DNA of 5,167 bases from SIG710 sp045595425 (GCA_045595425.1 JAZOAL010000004.1:1-5167), one strand, 5' to 3'; numbered from the stretch's first letter, positions 1 to 5,111 are shown. A program made the numbers and translations. Notes: generated by a model not told the origin, from the sequence alone.

Positions 1-94
1 GCTTACCGTGTCGCCGTTCTCTATCCTTTGCCGCCCATCAAGGCCCAGGCCCCGGCGAATCTGCGCCCGGATATGGTACGCAGCCCAGGAAGCG
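1..94. other. GC-rich segment that does not continue oppF
   Basis: This segment abruptly replaces the expected continuation of oppF. Hand counting gives 64% GC over positions 1-100 and 41% over 101-200. None of the three minus-strand frames shows the expected ESGCGKTT core or later OppF motifs. Plus frame 1 and the minus frame ending at position 1 are both open across the segment, but about 31 codons in GC-rich DNA is not evidence of a gene. It could be a rearrangement breakpoint, a chimeric assembly join, or poor sequence at a contig end. The sequence alone cannot separate these. Confidence 0.55.
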
Positions 95-280
95 ACCTAC
101 AAGTCCCAGTGTCTCACCTTTTTTTATCGAGAAAGAAACGCCGTCCACAGCCTTAAGCGGCTTTGTCTTAAACAGACCTACATTGATATTGAAATATTCC
201 TTCAGATTTTTAACTTCTACCAGCGGAGTATCATTGTCAGAGGTCTGCAAAGCTTCCTTCTTTTCAATCAAATCACTCAT
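38..280 (-). pseudogene. OppF/DppF-type peptide ABC transporter ATPase, broken N-terminal fragment
   Basis: This is the start of the second ATPase subunit of an oligopeptide importer, which would pair with OppD on the cytoplasmic face. The first 62 residues are typical of the family: a short charged leader, the strand LVEVKNLKEYF (20-30), then LKAVDGVSFSIKKGETLGLVG (42-62), which normally runs straight into the Walker A P-loop. After G62 the frame reads RFLGCVPYPGADSPGPGP and stops at residue 80, so the Walker A lysine and everything downstream (Q-loop, signature, Walker B, C-terminal domain) are absent. Intact family members are roughly 310-330 aa. The ATG overlaps the oppD stop (ATGA), and AGGAGG lies at a good distance upstream, so the start is well supported. 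The break coincides with the GC shift at about 94. It may be a true truncation or an assembly join. Identity of the surviving part is near certain; its functional state is not. Confidence 0.8.
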
Positions 281-1332
281 TGGACTGTTTCCTCCTCTTC
301 TTCGGATTTCTGTGCCTTACCAGCCTCCGCAATCTCCTCTAAAACAACCGATCCATCCTCTACGCCTGCTTTTATATTCATCCAGCAGGTTGCGCGGTGG
401 TTCTCATTGATATCCATAGGAAGAGCGCGCTGCTTAAGGCATATCTTCATTGCCGCATCGCAGCGAGGGGCAAAAGGACAACCCGAGGGCATATTCAAAA
501 GGTCGATAGGGGTACCGGTTATAGGCTGAAGGGGCGAACCGTCGCTGTTGACGGTAGGAATTGAACGCATAAGTCCCTTTGTATATTCATGACGGGGATT
601 ATAGAAAATCTCATCGGCAGTTCCCTGCTCACAGATAGATCCCGCATACATGACAATAACCTCATCACACATCTGAGCCACAACACCAAGGACATGGGTG
701 ATCATGATGATAGCCATTCCCAGCTCCTTTTGAAGCGAACCCATAAGCTCAAGTATCTGAGCCTGAATGGTAACGTCAAGAGCCGTTGTAGGCTCATCGG
801 CAATGAGAATATCCGGCTCGCAGGCAAGAGCCATTGCGATAACGATACGCTGACGCATACCTCCGGAAAACTCATAAGGATACTGGTTCATACGCTTTTC
901 GGGCTCATTTATATTAACCAGTCTCAGCATTTCTACCGCACGGTCATATGCCTGTTTTTTATTGCGGTTTGTATGCAGCGTGATCGCTTCCATAAGCTGA
1001 TGACCGATAGTATATGTCGGGTTAAGCGAGGTCATGGGATCCTGGAAAATGATCGAGATCTTATTTCCTCTGATGGTTCTCATAACCTTTTCACCGGAAC
1101 CGACCAATTCAGTTCCGTCAAATTTTATAGAGGATGATGGATCGATCTTTGCCGTTGAAGCAAGAATCTGCATAATAGAATATGCAGTTACCGACTTACC
1201 CGATCCCGATTCACCAACTATGCCAAGAACTTTTCCTCTCTCGAGGTTAAAAGATATTCCGTTGACAGCCTTAACTTCACCGGCATCGGTAAAGAAGGAT
1301 GTCTTTAAATTTTTAACTTCCAATAAAGCCAT
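277..1332 (-). CDS. oppD: OppD/DppD-type oligopeptide ABC transporter ATP-binding protein
   Basis: This is one of the two ATPases that power peptide import by binding the OppBC channel on the cytoplasmic side. At 351 aa it is slightly longer than usual. Visible motifs are Walker A GESGSGKS (40-47), Q-loop FQDP (96-99), signature FSGGMRQR (155-162), Walker B ILIADEPT (175-182, catalytic E180), D-loop ALDVT (184-188) and H-loop His213. The usual THD after the H-loop reads THV here. The C-terminal oligopeptide domain carries four cysteines (C285, C291, C298, C316). In a DppD crystal structure the equivalent cysteines bind a [4Fe-4S] cluster. The tail ends in a run of five glutamates. The ATG at 1332 follows GGGAGG by a normal spacing, 17 nt after the oppC stop, and the stop overlaps the oppF start by 4 nt. 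OppD versus DppD naming rests on operon order and is not proof of substrate. Confidence 0.95.
   Translation of the reverse strand: MALLEVKNLKTSFFTDAGEVKAVNGISFNLERGKVLGIVGESGSGKSVTAYSIMQILASTAKIDPSSSIKFDGTELVGSGEKVMRTIRGNKISIIFQDPMTSLNPTYTIGHQLMEAITLHTNRNKKQAYDRAVEMLRLVNINEPEKRMNQYPYEFSGGMRQRIVIAMALACEPDILIADEPTTALDVTIQAQILELMGSLQKELGMAIIMITHVLGVVAQMCDEVIVMYAGSICEQGTADEIFYNPRHEYTKGLMRSIPTVNSDGSPLQPITGTPIDLLNMPSGCPFAPRCDAAMKICLKQRALPMDINENHRATCWMNIKAGVEDGSVVLEEIAEAGKAQKSEEEEETVQ
291..296 (-). promoter_or_regulatory. oppF ribosome binding site inside oppD
   Basis: AGGAGG sits within the codons for the terminal glutamate run of OppD, 10 nt before the oppF ATG. The same bases serve as coding sequence and as Shine-Dalgarno site, so the two ATPase genes are translationally coupled. 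Confidence 0.8.
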
Positions 1333-1340
1333 TTTTTCGA

Positions 1341-1346
1341 CCTCCC
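1341..1346 (-). promoter_or_regulatory. oppD ribosome binding site
   Basis: GGGAGG lies 8 nt before the oppD ATG, in the 17-nt gap after the oppC stop. It supports the ATG at 1332 as the start. Confidence 0.8.
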
Positions 1347-1349
1347 TTT

Positions 1350-2405
1350 TTAACCGTTGAGCTTAGGGTCAAAGGCATCGCGCATACCGTCACCCAAAAG
1401 GTTCAGAGACAGAACGATAAGGGAAATCACAACAGCCGGTATAATCAAACGGTGGGGATATGATACGATACCGTTAAGCGCATCCGAAGCAAGCGAGCCA
1501 AGCGACGGCATTGGTGCGTTAACACCGAGACCGAGGAAGGACAGATAGCTTTCGGTAAAGATAGCACTGGGGATCTGAAGTGCTGTTGAAATAATGATAA
1601 CGCTTATGCAGTTCGGAACCAGATGCTTGCGAATGATCCATCCGCTCTTAGCACCGGACGCTCTCGCCGAGAGCACATATTCCTGCTCGCGCAGAGACAG
1701 AATCTGTCCTCTGATCAAACGGGACATAGATACCCAATAAAGAAGTCCGAACACTATGAACAAGCTGATCATATTACTGCCGAGAGATTCAAATATCGTT
1801 CCTTCGATAACTCCTCCCAAAACAAGCTTAAGCACCGACGAAAGCAGAATGACCATAAGCATATCCGGAAGTGAATAAATAATATCAACGATACGCATGA
1901 TAATAAGGTCGACAATGCCGCCGCAGTAGCCTGCGATCGAACCGACAAGCATACCGATGATAAGAACGATGATACTGGCGAACAAACCGACAGCCAAAGA
2001 GACTCTCATGCCGTAAACAACACGGATAAGGTAATCACGACCGTGATTATCCGTACCGAAAACATGAGGGAACACATTCTCGCCCGCTTCAATACGCTTC
2101 AGCTCTGTTTCACTATACTCAAAAGGAGCAAGATTATTAAAGGACTGATCCATGCGTCCGAAAGAATCCATTCCGAGCATCTGATCATAACCATAGGGCC
2201 AGAAAAAAGGCAGAAAAATACAAGTCAATGTCAAAAATACAATTATAAAAAGACTTACCGTTGCAACTTTATTCTTAAACAAACGCTTCACGCCATCCTT
2301 GAAGAATGTAGAGGATGGGCGCATTTGCACCATATATTCCTTTTCTGTTTCCGAAGCAGGAAGAAACGAGTCAACATCAACATGCGCGGTAAAAAACTTA
2401 TTCAT
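1350..2405 (-). CDS. oppC: OppC-type oligopeptide ABC transporter permease
   Basis: This is an inner-membrane permease subunit that forms the peptide channel with OppB. It is 351 aa from the chosen start. A cytoplasmic N-terminal tail (1-45) leads to TM1 (about 47-69), followed by a long extracytoplasmic loop containing FGTDNHGRD (116-124), a hallmark of the OppC/DppC family. Further membrane segments lie near 136-160, 178-198, 212-232, 266-286 and 318-338. The EAA coupling loop that contacts the ATPase is at about 242-265 (EYVLSARASGAKSGW and the following residues). The tail GDGMRDAFDPKLNG is typical. The frame is open upstream to 2471, inside oppB, but the ATG at 2405 has an AAGGAGGA site directly upstream and yields the usual N-terminus, so it is preferred. 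The long first loop favours OppC over DppC. Confidence 0.94.
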   Translation of the reverse strand: MNKFFTAHVDVDSFLPASETEKEYMVQMRPSSTFFKDGVKRLFKNKVATVSLFIIVFLTLTCIFLPFFWPYGYDQMLGMDSFGRMDQSFNNLAPFEYSETELKRIEAGENVFPHVFGTDNHGRDYLIRVVYGMRVSLAVGLFASIIVLIIGMLVGSIAGYCGGIVDLIIMRIVDIIYSLPDMLMVILLSSVLKLVLGGVIEGTIFESLGSNMISLFIVFGLLYWVSMSRLIRGQILSLREQEYVLSARASGAKSGWIIRKHLVPNCISVIIISTALQIPSAIFTESYLSFLGLGVNAPMPSLGSLASDALNGIVSYPHRLIIPAVVISLIVLSLNLLGDGMRDAFDPKLNG

Positions 2406-2412
2406 TTTTCCG

Positions 2413-2420
2413 TCCTCCTT
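2413..2420 (-). promoter_or_regulatory. oppC ribosome binding site overlapping the oppB stop
   Basis: AAGGAGGA is a near-ideal Shine-Dalgarno sequence 7 nt before the ATG at 2405. Its first two bases belong to the oppB TAA stop (2419-2421). It fixes the oppC start at 2405 rather than at the upstream in-frame ATG at 2471, and it implies translational coupling of the two permeases. Confidence 0.85.
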
Positions 2421-3348
2421 ACTCCAAATTGATTCTCGGGTCAACAACTTTATAAAGTATGTCACCCACAAGGTTCATAATAACTATAAGAGCCGCCAAA
2501 ACTATGGTAGTACCCATGAGAAGCGGATAATCACGTCCTGTGATACTGTTTACAAAAGCACGTCCGATACCCGGCACGGCAAAAATCTGCTCAACAACCA
2601 GCGAACCCGTAACTATGTACGCAAGCATTGGGCCGAAATAGGTTATAACAGGGATAAGCGAATTTTTCAGTGCATGACCAAAAATGATATTAACCCCCGA
2701 AACGCCCTTTGCTTTTGCCGTTCTGATATAGTCCTGACCGAGAACATCAAGCATTGATGAACGGGTCAGTCGTGTGATATAGGCGGTGGGATAAAGAGCC
2801 AAAGTAATAATCGGCAGGATAAGTCCCGATGCGGTTTCACCGTTTGCAGGCAAAACATGCAAGACAACAGCGAACACAAGAAGCAATATCGAACCCATAA
2901 TAAAGGATGGCATCGAAACAAAAGCCGTGGTAATAACCATTATCAGGCGGTCGATAAACTTATTGCGGCGCAGAGCTGCAACAGAACCGAGGACAACACC
3001 GACAACCAAAGCGATACCTGCTGCAATAACACCTAATTTTGCAGAAGTCTTCATACCGTCGCCGATGATATCAATAACATCGCGTCCGCGCTGTTTTATA
3101 GAAGGACCGAAATCAAATTTTGTAACAATATCTTTTATATATGTAACATACTGCTCACCAAGAGGTTTATCGAGACCGTATTTTGCCTCCAAAGCCTGCT
3201 GCGCCTGCTCGGAAATCGCTTTTTCACCGAGGAAGGGACCGCCGGGAACAGCGTGCATAACGAAAAAGGTCACGGTAATTACGACCCAAACCGTCAGTAT
3301 AGCCAGCAAAATACGCTTAGCTATATATAGGAGAGTTTTTGTATTCAT
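2419..3348 (-). CDS. oppB: OppB/DppB-type oligopeptide ABC transporter permease
   Basis: This is the first permease subunit of the peptide importer, in the cytoplasmic membrane. It is 309 aa from the chosen start, typical for the family. It opens with TM1 (about 10-32, ending MHAVPGGPF), then a soluble loop with KYGLDKPLGEQY (56-67) that is characteristic of OppB/DppB. Further membrane segments lie at about 103-124, 136-162, 176-192, 232-252 and 276-296. The EAA coupling loop is at about 206-236 (DYIRTAKAKG, then NSLIPVIT), followed by the family motif VEQIFAVPGIG (252-262) and the ending YKVVDPRI. A TTG start at 3381 is possible, but the ATG at 3348 is preceded by AAAGGAA and gives the conventional N-terminus. 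The spacing of 12 nt is rather long. It is the promoter-proximal gene of the operon. Confidence 0.94.
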   Translation of the reverse strand: MNTKTLLYIAKRILLAILTVWVVITVTFFVMHAVPGGPFLGEKAISEQAQQALEAKYGLDKPLGEQYVTYIKDIVTKFDFGPSIKQRGRDVIDIIGDGMKTSAKLGVIAAGIALVVGVVLGSVAALRRNKFIDRLIMVITTAFVSMPSFIMGSILLLVFAVVLHVLPANGETASGLILPIITLALYPTAYITRLTRSSMLDVLGQDYIRTAKAKGVSGVNIIFGHALKNSLIPVITYFGPMLAYIVTGSLVVEQIFAVPGIGRAFVNSITGRDYPLLMGTTIVLAALIVIMNLVGDILYKVVDPRINLE

Positions 3349-3360
3349 AGGATTATACCA

Positions 3361-3367
3361 TTCCTTT
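3361..3367 (-). promoter_or_regulatory. probable oppB ribosome binding site
   Basis: AAAGGAA lies 12 nt before the ATG at 3348. The site is reasonable but the spacing is long, suggesting modest initiation. No better site fits the alternative TTG at 3381. Confidence 0.5.
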
Positions 3368-3431
3368 CTTATTCCCGCCAAAACCCGGCATATTCCTCAG
3401 ATTTACGGGATTTTATATAACATTCGCAAGC

Positions 3432-3440
3432 ATTATAGCA
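3432..3440 (-). promoter_or_regulatory. weak candidate second opp promoter (extended -10)
   Basis: TGCTATAAT on the minus strand matches an extended -10 element (TG, one base, TATAAT). The sequence 17 bp further upstream, AGCCGC, is a poor -35. If used, it would start transcription near 3425, downstream of both hairpins, giving opp a leader without them. Confidence 0.3.
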
Positions 3441-3462
3441 ATTTAAATGCGAAAGCGGCTAT

Positions 3463-3484
3463 CATTCCGCAAAAATGCGGAATG
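3463..3484. repeat. 9-bp stem-loop in the opp leader
   Basis: CATTCCGCA and TGCGGAATG form a perfect 9-bp stem around a 4-nt loop (AAAA on the plus strand, UUUU in the opp transcript). It sits 1 nt from the 20-bp palindrome, so the opp leader would begin with two consecutive hairpins. No U tract follows on the minus strand, so a terminator is not favoured. Messenger stabilisation or attenuation are possible roles. Confidence 0.6.
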
Positions 3485-3485
3485 A

Positions 3486-3505
3486 GAAAAGGGGATCCCC
3501 TTTTC
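3486..3505. repeat. 20-bp perfect palindrome in the opp leader
   Basis: A perfect 20-bp palindrome is centred on GGGGATCCCC and flanked by AAAA/TTTT and an outer G-C pair. In RNA it can fold with a GAUC loop into an 8-bp stem. It lies about 15 nt after the predicted opp transcription start. The run of U belongs to the stem and no clear U tract follows, so a plain terminator is not supported. It may be a protein-binding site or a leader hairpin. Confidence 0.6.
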
Positions 3506-3520
3506 GATTTTTACATTTAT

Positions 3521-3533
3521 GTATACAGTATAC
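3521..3533. promoter_or_regulatory. 13-bp palindrome on the opp -10 box, candidate operator
   Basis: GTATACAGTATAC is a perfect inverted repeat about a central A. It covers nearly all of the -10 hexamer and extends towards the likely transcription start, where a repressor would block RNA polymerase. No regulator can be named. Part of the symmetry comes from the TATA-like -10 itself. Confidence 0.4.
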
Positions 3534-3555
3534 CACAAATTCATTATTCTTGCAA
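3527..3555 (-). promoter_or_regulatory. opp operon promoter (sigma-70 type)
   Basis: On the minus strand a -35 box TTGCAA (3555-3550) is followed by exactly 17 bp and a -10 box TATACT (3532-3527). Transcription would begin near 3520 and give a leader of about 170 nt before oppB. It is the best minus-strand match in the intergenic region. A 13-bp palindrome covers the -10 box. Confidence 0.7.
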
Positions 3556-3777
3556 GAACAAATCAATGGAAATTATAAAAAATTCATCAAAAATCCGATG
3601 TTTATTCAAAAATAAGTTTTTTTAATAGACATTTTTTTAGAAAAAGTTTATTAAATCCGCGAATTTACAAATTCAAATCGCAAAATTTAAATATTTTTGC
3701 ATTTAAATTTTAATACACCTTTAAAATCACTTAAAACACATTTTTCTGAACAAATTGTAAACATCTCCAAAAATCCA
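3541..3777. other. AT-rich intergenic spacer with A/T tracts
   Basis: No gene is visible here. Hand counting gives 51 G/C in 240 bases (3541-3780), about 21% GC. A/T tracts of 5-7 bases start at 3577, 3589, 3608, 3617, 3632 and 3641, several at roughly one or two helical turns, as in intrinsically bent DNA or promoter UP elements. The spacer separates two divergent promoters: the opp -35 overlaps its left end and the SPFH -35 begins just past its right end. Confidence 0.6.
3682..3711. repeat. 11-bp all-AT inverted repeat
   Basis: AAAATTTAAAT (3682-3692) and ATTTAAATTTT (3701-3711) are perfect inverted arms around 8 bases. With only A and T in the arms inside DNA of about 21% GC, the repeat could be chance. 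It lies about 70 bp upstream of the SPFH promoter. Confidence 0.4.
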
Positions 3778-3806
3778 TTGACAATCGCATATCTCCATGA
3801 TATCAT
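3778..3806 (+). promoter_or_regulatory. SPFH operon promoter (sigma-70 type)
   Basis: A consensus -35 TTGACA (3778-3783), a spacer of exactly 17 bp and a -10 TATCAT (3801-3806) make the strongest promoter in the window. Transcription should start near 3812-3814, so the leader is only about 25 nt and is mostly Shine-Dalgarno. Phased ATATC repeats overlie the -10 and start site. Confidence 0.8.
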
Positions 3807-3821
3807 TATGATATCAATACA
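3789..3821. promoter_or_regulatory. three ATATC motifs at 11-bp period, candidate operator
   Basis: ATATC occurs at 3789, 3800 and 3811, exactly 11 bp apart. The first two units are ATATC, three variable bases, then ATG; the third begins ATATCAA and diverges. Read as palindromes, TGATATCA occurs at 3798-3805 and 3809-3816. The array runs from the promoter spacer across the -10 to the start site, a repressor position. Half-sites one turn apart suit a cooperatively binding RHH repressor, and such a protein is encoded second in this operon. The link is inference. Confidence 0.6.
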
Positions 3822-3823
3822 TT

Positions 3824-3829
3824 GGAGGT
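3824..3829 (+). promoter_or_regulatory. SPFH gene ribosome binding site
   Basis: GGAGGT lies 7 nt before the ATG at 3837. An in-frame TTG at 3822 would place the start upstream of, and reading through, this site, so the ATG is preferred. Confidence 0.85.
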
Positions 3830-3836
3830 AACACAA

Positions 3837-4847
3837 ATGAAGGAAATCGTGCTCACAAACAAGAAAAACGGAATGCTCGTAATGATTCTGACAATTTTGC
3901 TCTATCTCGCGGCGATCCTCGGAGTAATTTTAGGAGGAATTATGCTCGACAGCGGAAAATCCCCTCTCCTGTTCATCATTTCTCTTATCTATATCTTCAT
4001 AGGGTGGATACCGCTCATGGGTCTTCGAGTGCTCAAACCCCAGGAAGCCCTTGTTCTTACCCTTTTCGGAAAATATATCGGCACTATCAAGGGAGACGGC
4101 TTCTATTATGTCAATCCCTTCTGTGTCAGTGTTAACCCTGCGGCAAAAACCGAGCTGAATCAGAGCGGTGACGTAAAAAAGGTCGCAGCTATAGGCGCGG
4201 CAGGTGCACAGACTGTTTCTATGGAGATTCCAAGCAAAAAGATCTCTCTTAAAATAATGACTCTAAACAACAACCGTCAAAAAATCAACGACTGTCTCGG
4301 CAATCCCGTTGAGATCGGAATTGCAGTTACATGGAAGATAGTTGACACAGCAAAGGCAGTTTTCAATGTTGACAATTATAAAGAGTACCTTTCCCTGCAG
4401 TGTGATACTGCTCTGCGCAATATCGTACGCATTTATCCCTATGATGTTGCACCGGGCATCGACACAACCGGAGACGGACTTGCAGATGACGGAAGTCTCC
4501 GCGGTTCAAGCGAGATCGTTGCTGCAAGGATTCGCGACGAGATACAGGCAAGAGTTGACGATGCCGGCATAGAGATCGTTGAAGCGCGTATAACATATCT
4601 CGCTTATGCAACCGAGATCGCGGCAGTTATGCTTCAGAGACAGCAGGCATCCGCAATTATAGATGCAAGAAAGATGATCGTTGACGGTGCGGTTGGCATG
4701 GTCGAGATGGCACTTGAAAGGCTCAGCGAAAACAACACCGTTCAGCTTGATGAAGAGCGTAAGGCAGCGATGGTATCAAATCTTTTGGTGGTTCTTTGCG
4801 GAAACCGCGATGCACAGCCGATAGTAAATTCGGGAAGTCTTTACTGA
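3837..4847 (+). CDS. SPFH/Band-7 domain membrane protein
   Basis: This is a membrane-anchored protein of the stomatin/prohibitin/flotillin/HflK superfamily, whose members oligomerise into membrane scaffolds. It is 336 aa. Two N-terminal hydrophobic segments (about 13-36 and 43-63) form a hairpin-like anchor. RVLKPQEALVLTLFGKYIGT (64-83) opens the SPFH domain, followed by the core LGNPVEIGIAVTWKI (154-168) and the helical part from SSEIVAARIRDEIQARV to VEARITYLAYATEIAAVMLQ (224-267). The C-terminal part has ALERLSENNTVQLDEERKAA (292-311) and ends GNRDAQPIVNSGSLY. An Asp-rich stretch DTTGDGLADD (209-218) interrupts the region between YDVAPG and the next helix and resembles Ca-binding loops. The exact role is unknown. 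It is transcribed from its own strong promoter and is followed after 1 nt by an RHH gene, with which it probably forms an operon. Confidence 0.9.
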   Translation: MKEIVLTNKKNGMLVMILTILLYLAAILGVILGGIMLDSGKSPLLFIISLIYIFIGWIPLMGLRVLKPQEALVLTLFGKYIGTIKGDGFYYVNPFCVSVNPAAKTELNQSGDVKKVAAIGAAGAQTVSMEIPSKKISLKIMTLNNNRQKINDCLGNPVEIGIAVTWKIVDTAKAVFNVDNYKEYLSLQCDTALRNIVRIYPYDVAPGIDTTGDGLADDGSLRGSSEIVAARIRDEIQARVDDAGIEIVEARITYLAYATEIAAVMLQRQQASAIIDARKMIVDGAVGMVEMALERLSENNTVQLDEERKAAMVSNLLVVLCGNRDAQPIVNSGSLY

Positions 4848-4848
4848 T

Positions 4849-5052
4849 ATGAGCGATAACGGCAAGAAACAAATACCGTTGCGCCTTTCTGAGAAGCTTT
4901 ATAATGCCGTTTCGTCATGGGCGGAGGACGATTTTCGCTCGGTGAACGGTCAGATCGAATATCTTCTCACGGAATGTGTGAAACAGCGTAAGAAAAACGG
5001 CAAATACGTCTCGGACGAGATAGATAAGCCCCTTGATATCGATATTGAATAA
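4849..5052 (+). CDS. Arc-like ribbon-helix-helix DNA-binding protein
   Basis: This is a 67-aa predicted RHH (MetJ/Arc superfamily) protein. Such proteins dimerise through a paired beta strand that reads the DNA major groove. The strand is KKQIPLRLS (6-14), helix A about 15-28 (EKLYNAVSSWAEDD), and the turn plus helix B about 29-48 (FRSVNGQIEYLLTECVKQRK). RSVNGQI matches RSVNSEI of phage P22 Arc closely. In Arc the DNA contacts are Gln9, Asn11 and Arg13; the aligned residues here are Gln8, Pro10 and Arg12. A short acidic tail (DEIDKPLDIDIE) follows. The ATG begins 1 nt after the SPFH stop with only a weak GGGAAG upstream, so coupled translation is likely. Possible roles are repressor of its own operon or partner of the SPFH protein. 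An IS end lies about 20 bp past its stop, and no terminator is seen before it. Confidence 0.85.
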   Translation: MSDNGKKQIPLRLSEKLYNAVSSWAEDDFRSVNGQIEYLLTECVKQRKKNGKYVSDEIDKPLDIDIE

Positions 5053-5071
5053 AAAATACAGGTTGCACTTG

Positions 5072-5111
5072 ATATGCACCCCAAAAGTTAGACACTTTTG
5101 GAGGTGCATAT
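5072..5111. repeat. imperfect inverted repeat in the IS left end
   Basis: ATATGCACC (5072-5080) pairs with GGTGCATAT (5103-5111), and CAAAAGT (5082-5088) pairs with ACTTTTG (5094-5100), around a 5-nt loop TAGAC. One unpaired C faces an unpaired GA. In a read-through transcript this would fold stably and enclose the GGAGGT (5100-5105) that serves orfA. Confidence 0.75.

Noticed and set aside
1..94. Simple single-base frameshift in oppF
   Set aside because: Reading the other two minus-strand frames does not recover Walker A or later OppF residues, so one indel cannot explain the break.
8..529. Long plus-strand open frame of 173 codons
   Set aside because: It lies antisense to oppF and oppD, has no good Shine-Dalgarno or recognisable domain, and its length follows from the opposing coding frames.
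589..1137. Plus-strand open frame of 182 codons
   Set aside because: It is fully antisense to oppD, whose motifs are complete; the translation shows no family features.
3352..3360. TGGTATAAT on the minus strand as an extended -10 promoter for oppB
   Set aside because: Transcription would start at or after the oppB ATG, so it would not give a usable leader.
3486..3505. Palindrome as a rho-independent terminator
   Set aside because: The T run is part of the stem and is followed by mixed sequence in the opp direction; there is no converging gene that needs a terminator here.
2927..3625. Plus-strand open frame of 232 codons running into the intergenic region
   Set aside because: Most of it is antisense to oppB, and the rest crosses the opp promoter and AT-rich spacer with low-complexity translation.
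3461..3821. CRISPR array or phage attachment site in the intergenic region
   Set aside because: The repeats are short, of different kinds and not spaced by unique spacers; no tRNA or integrase is present.
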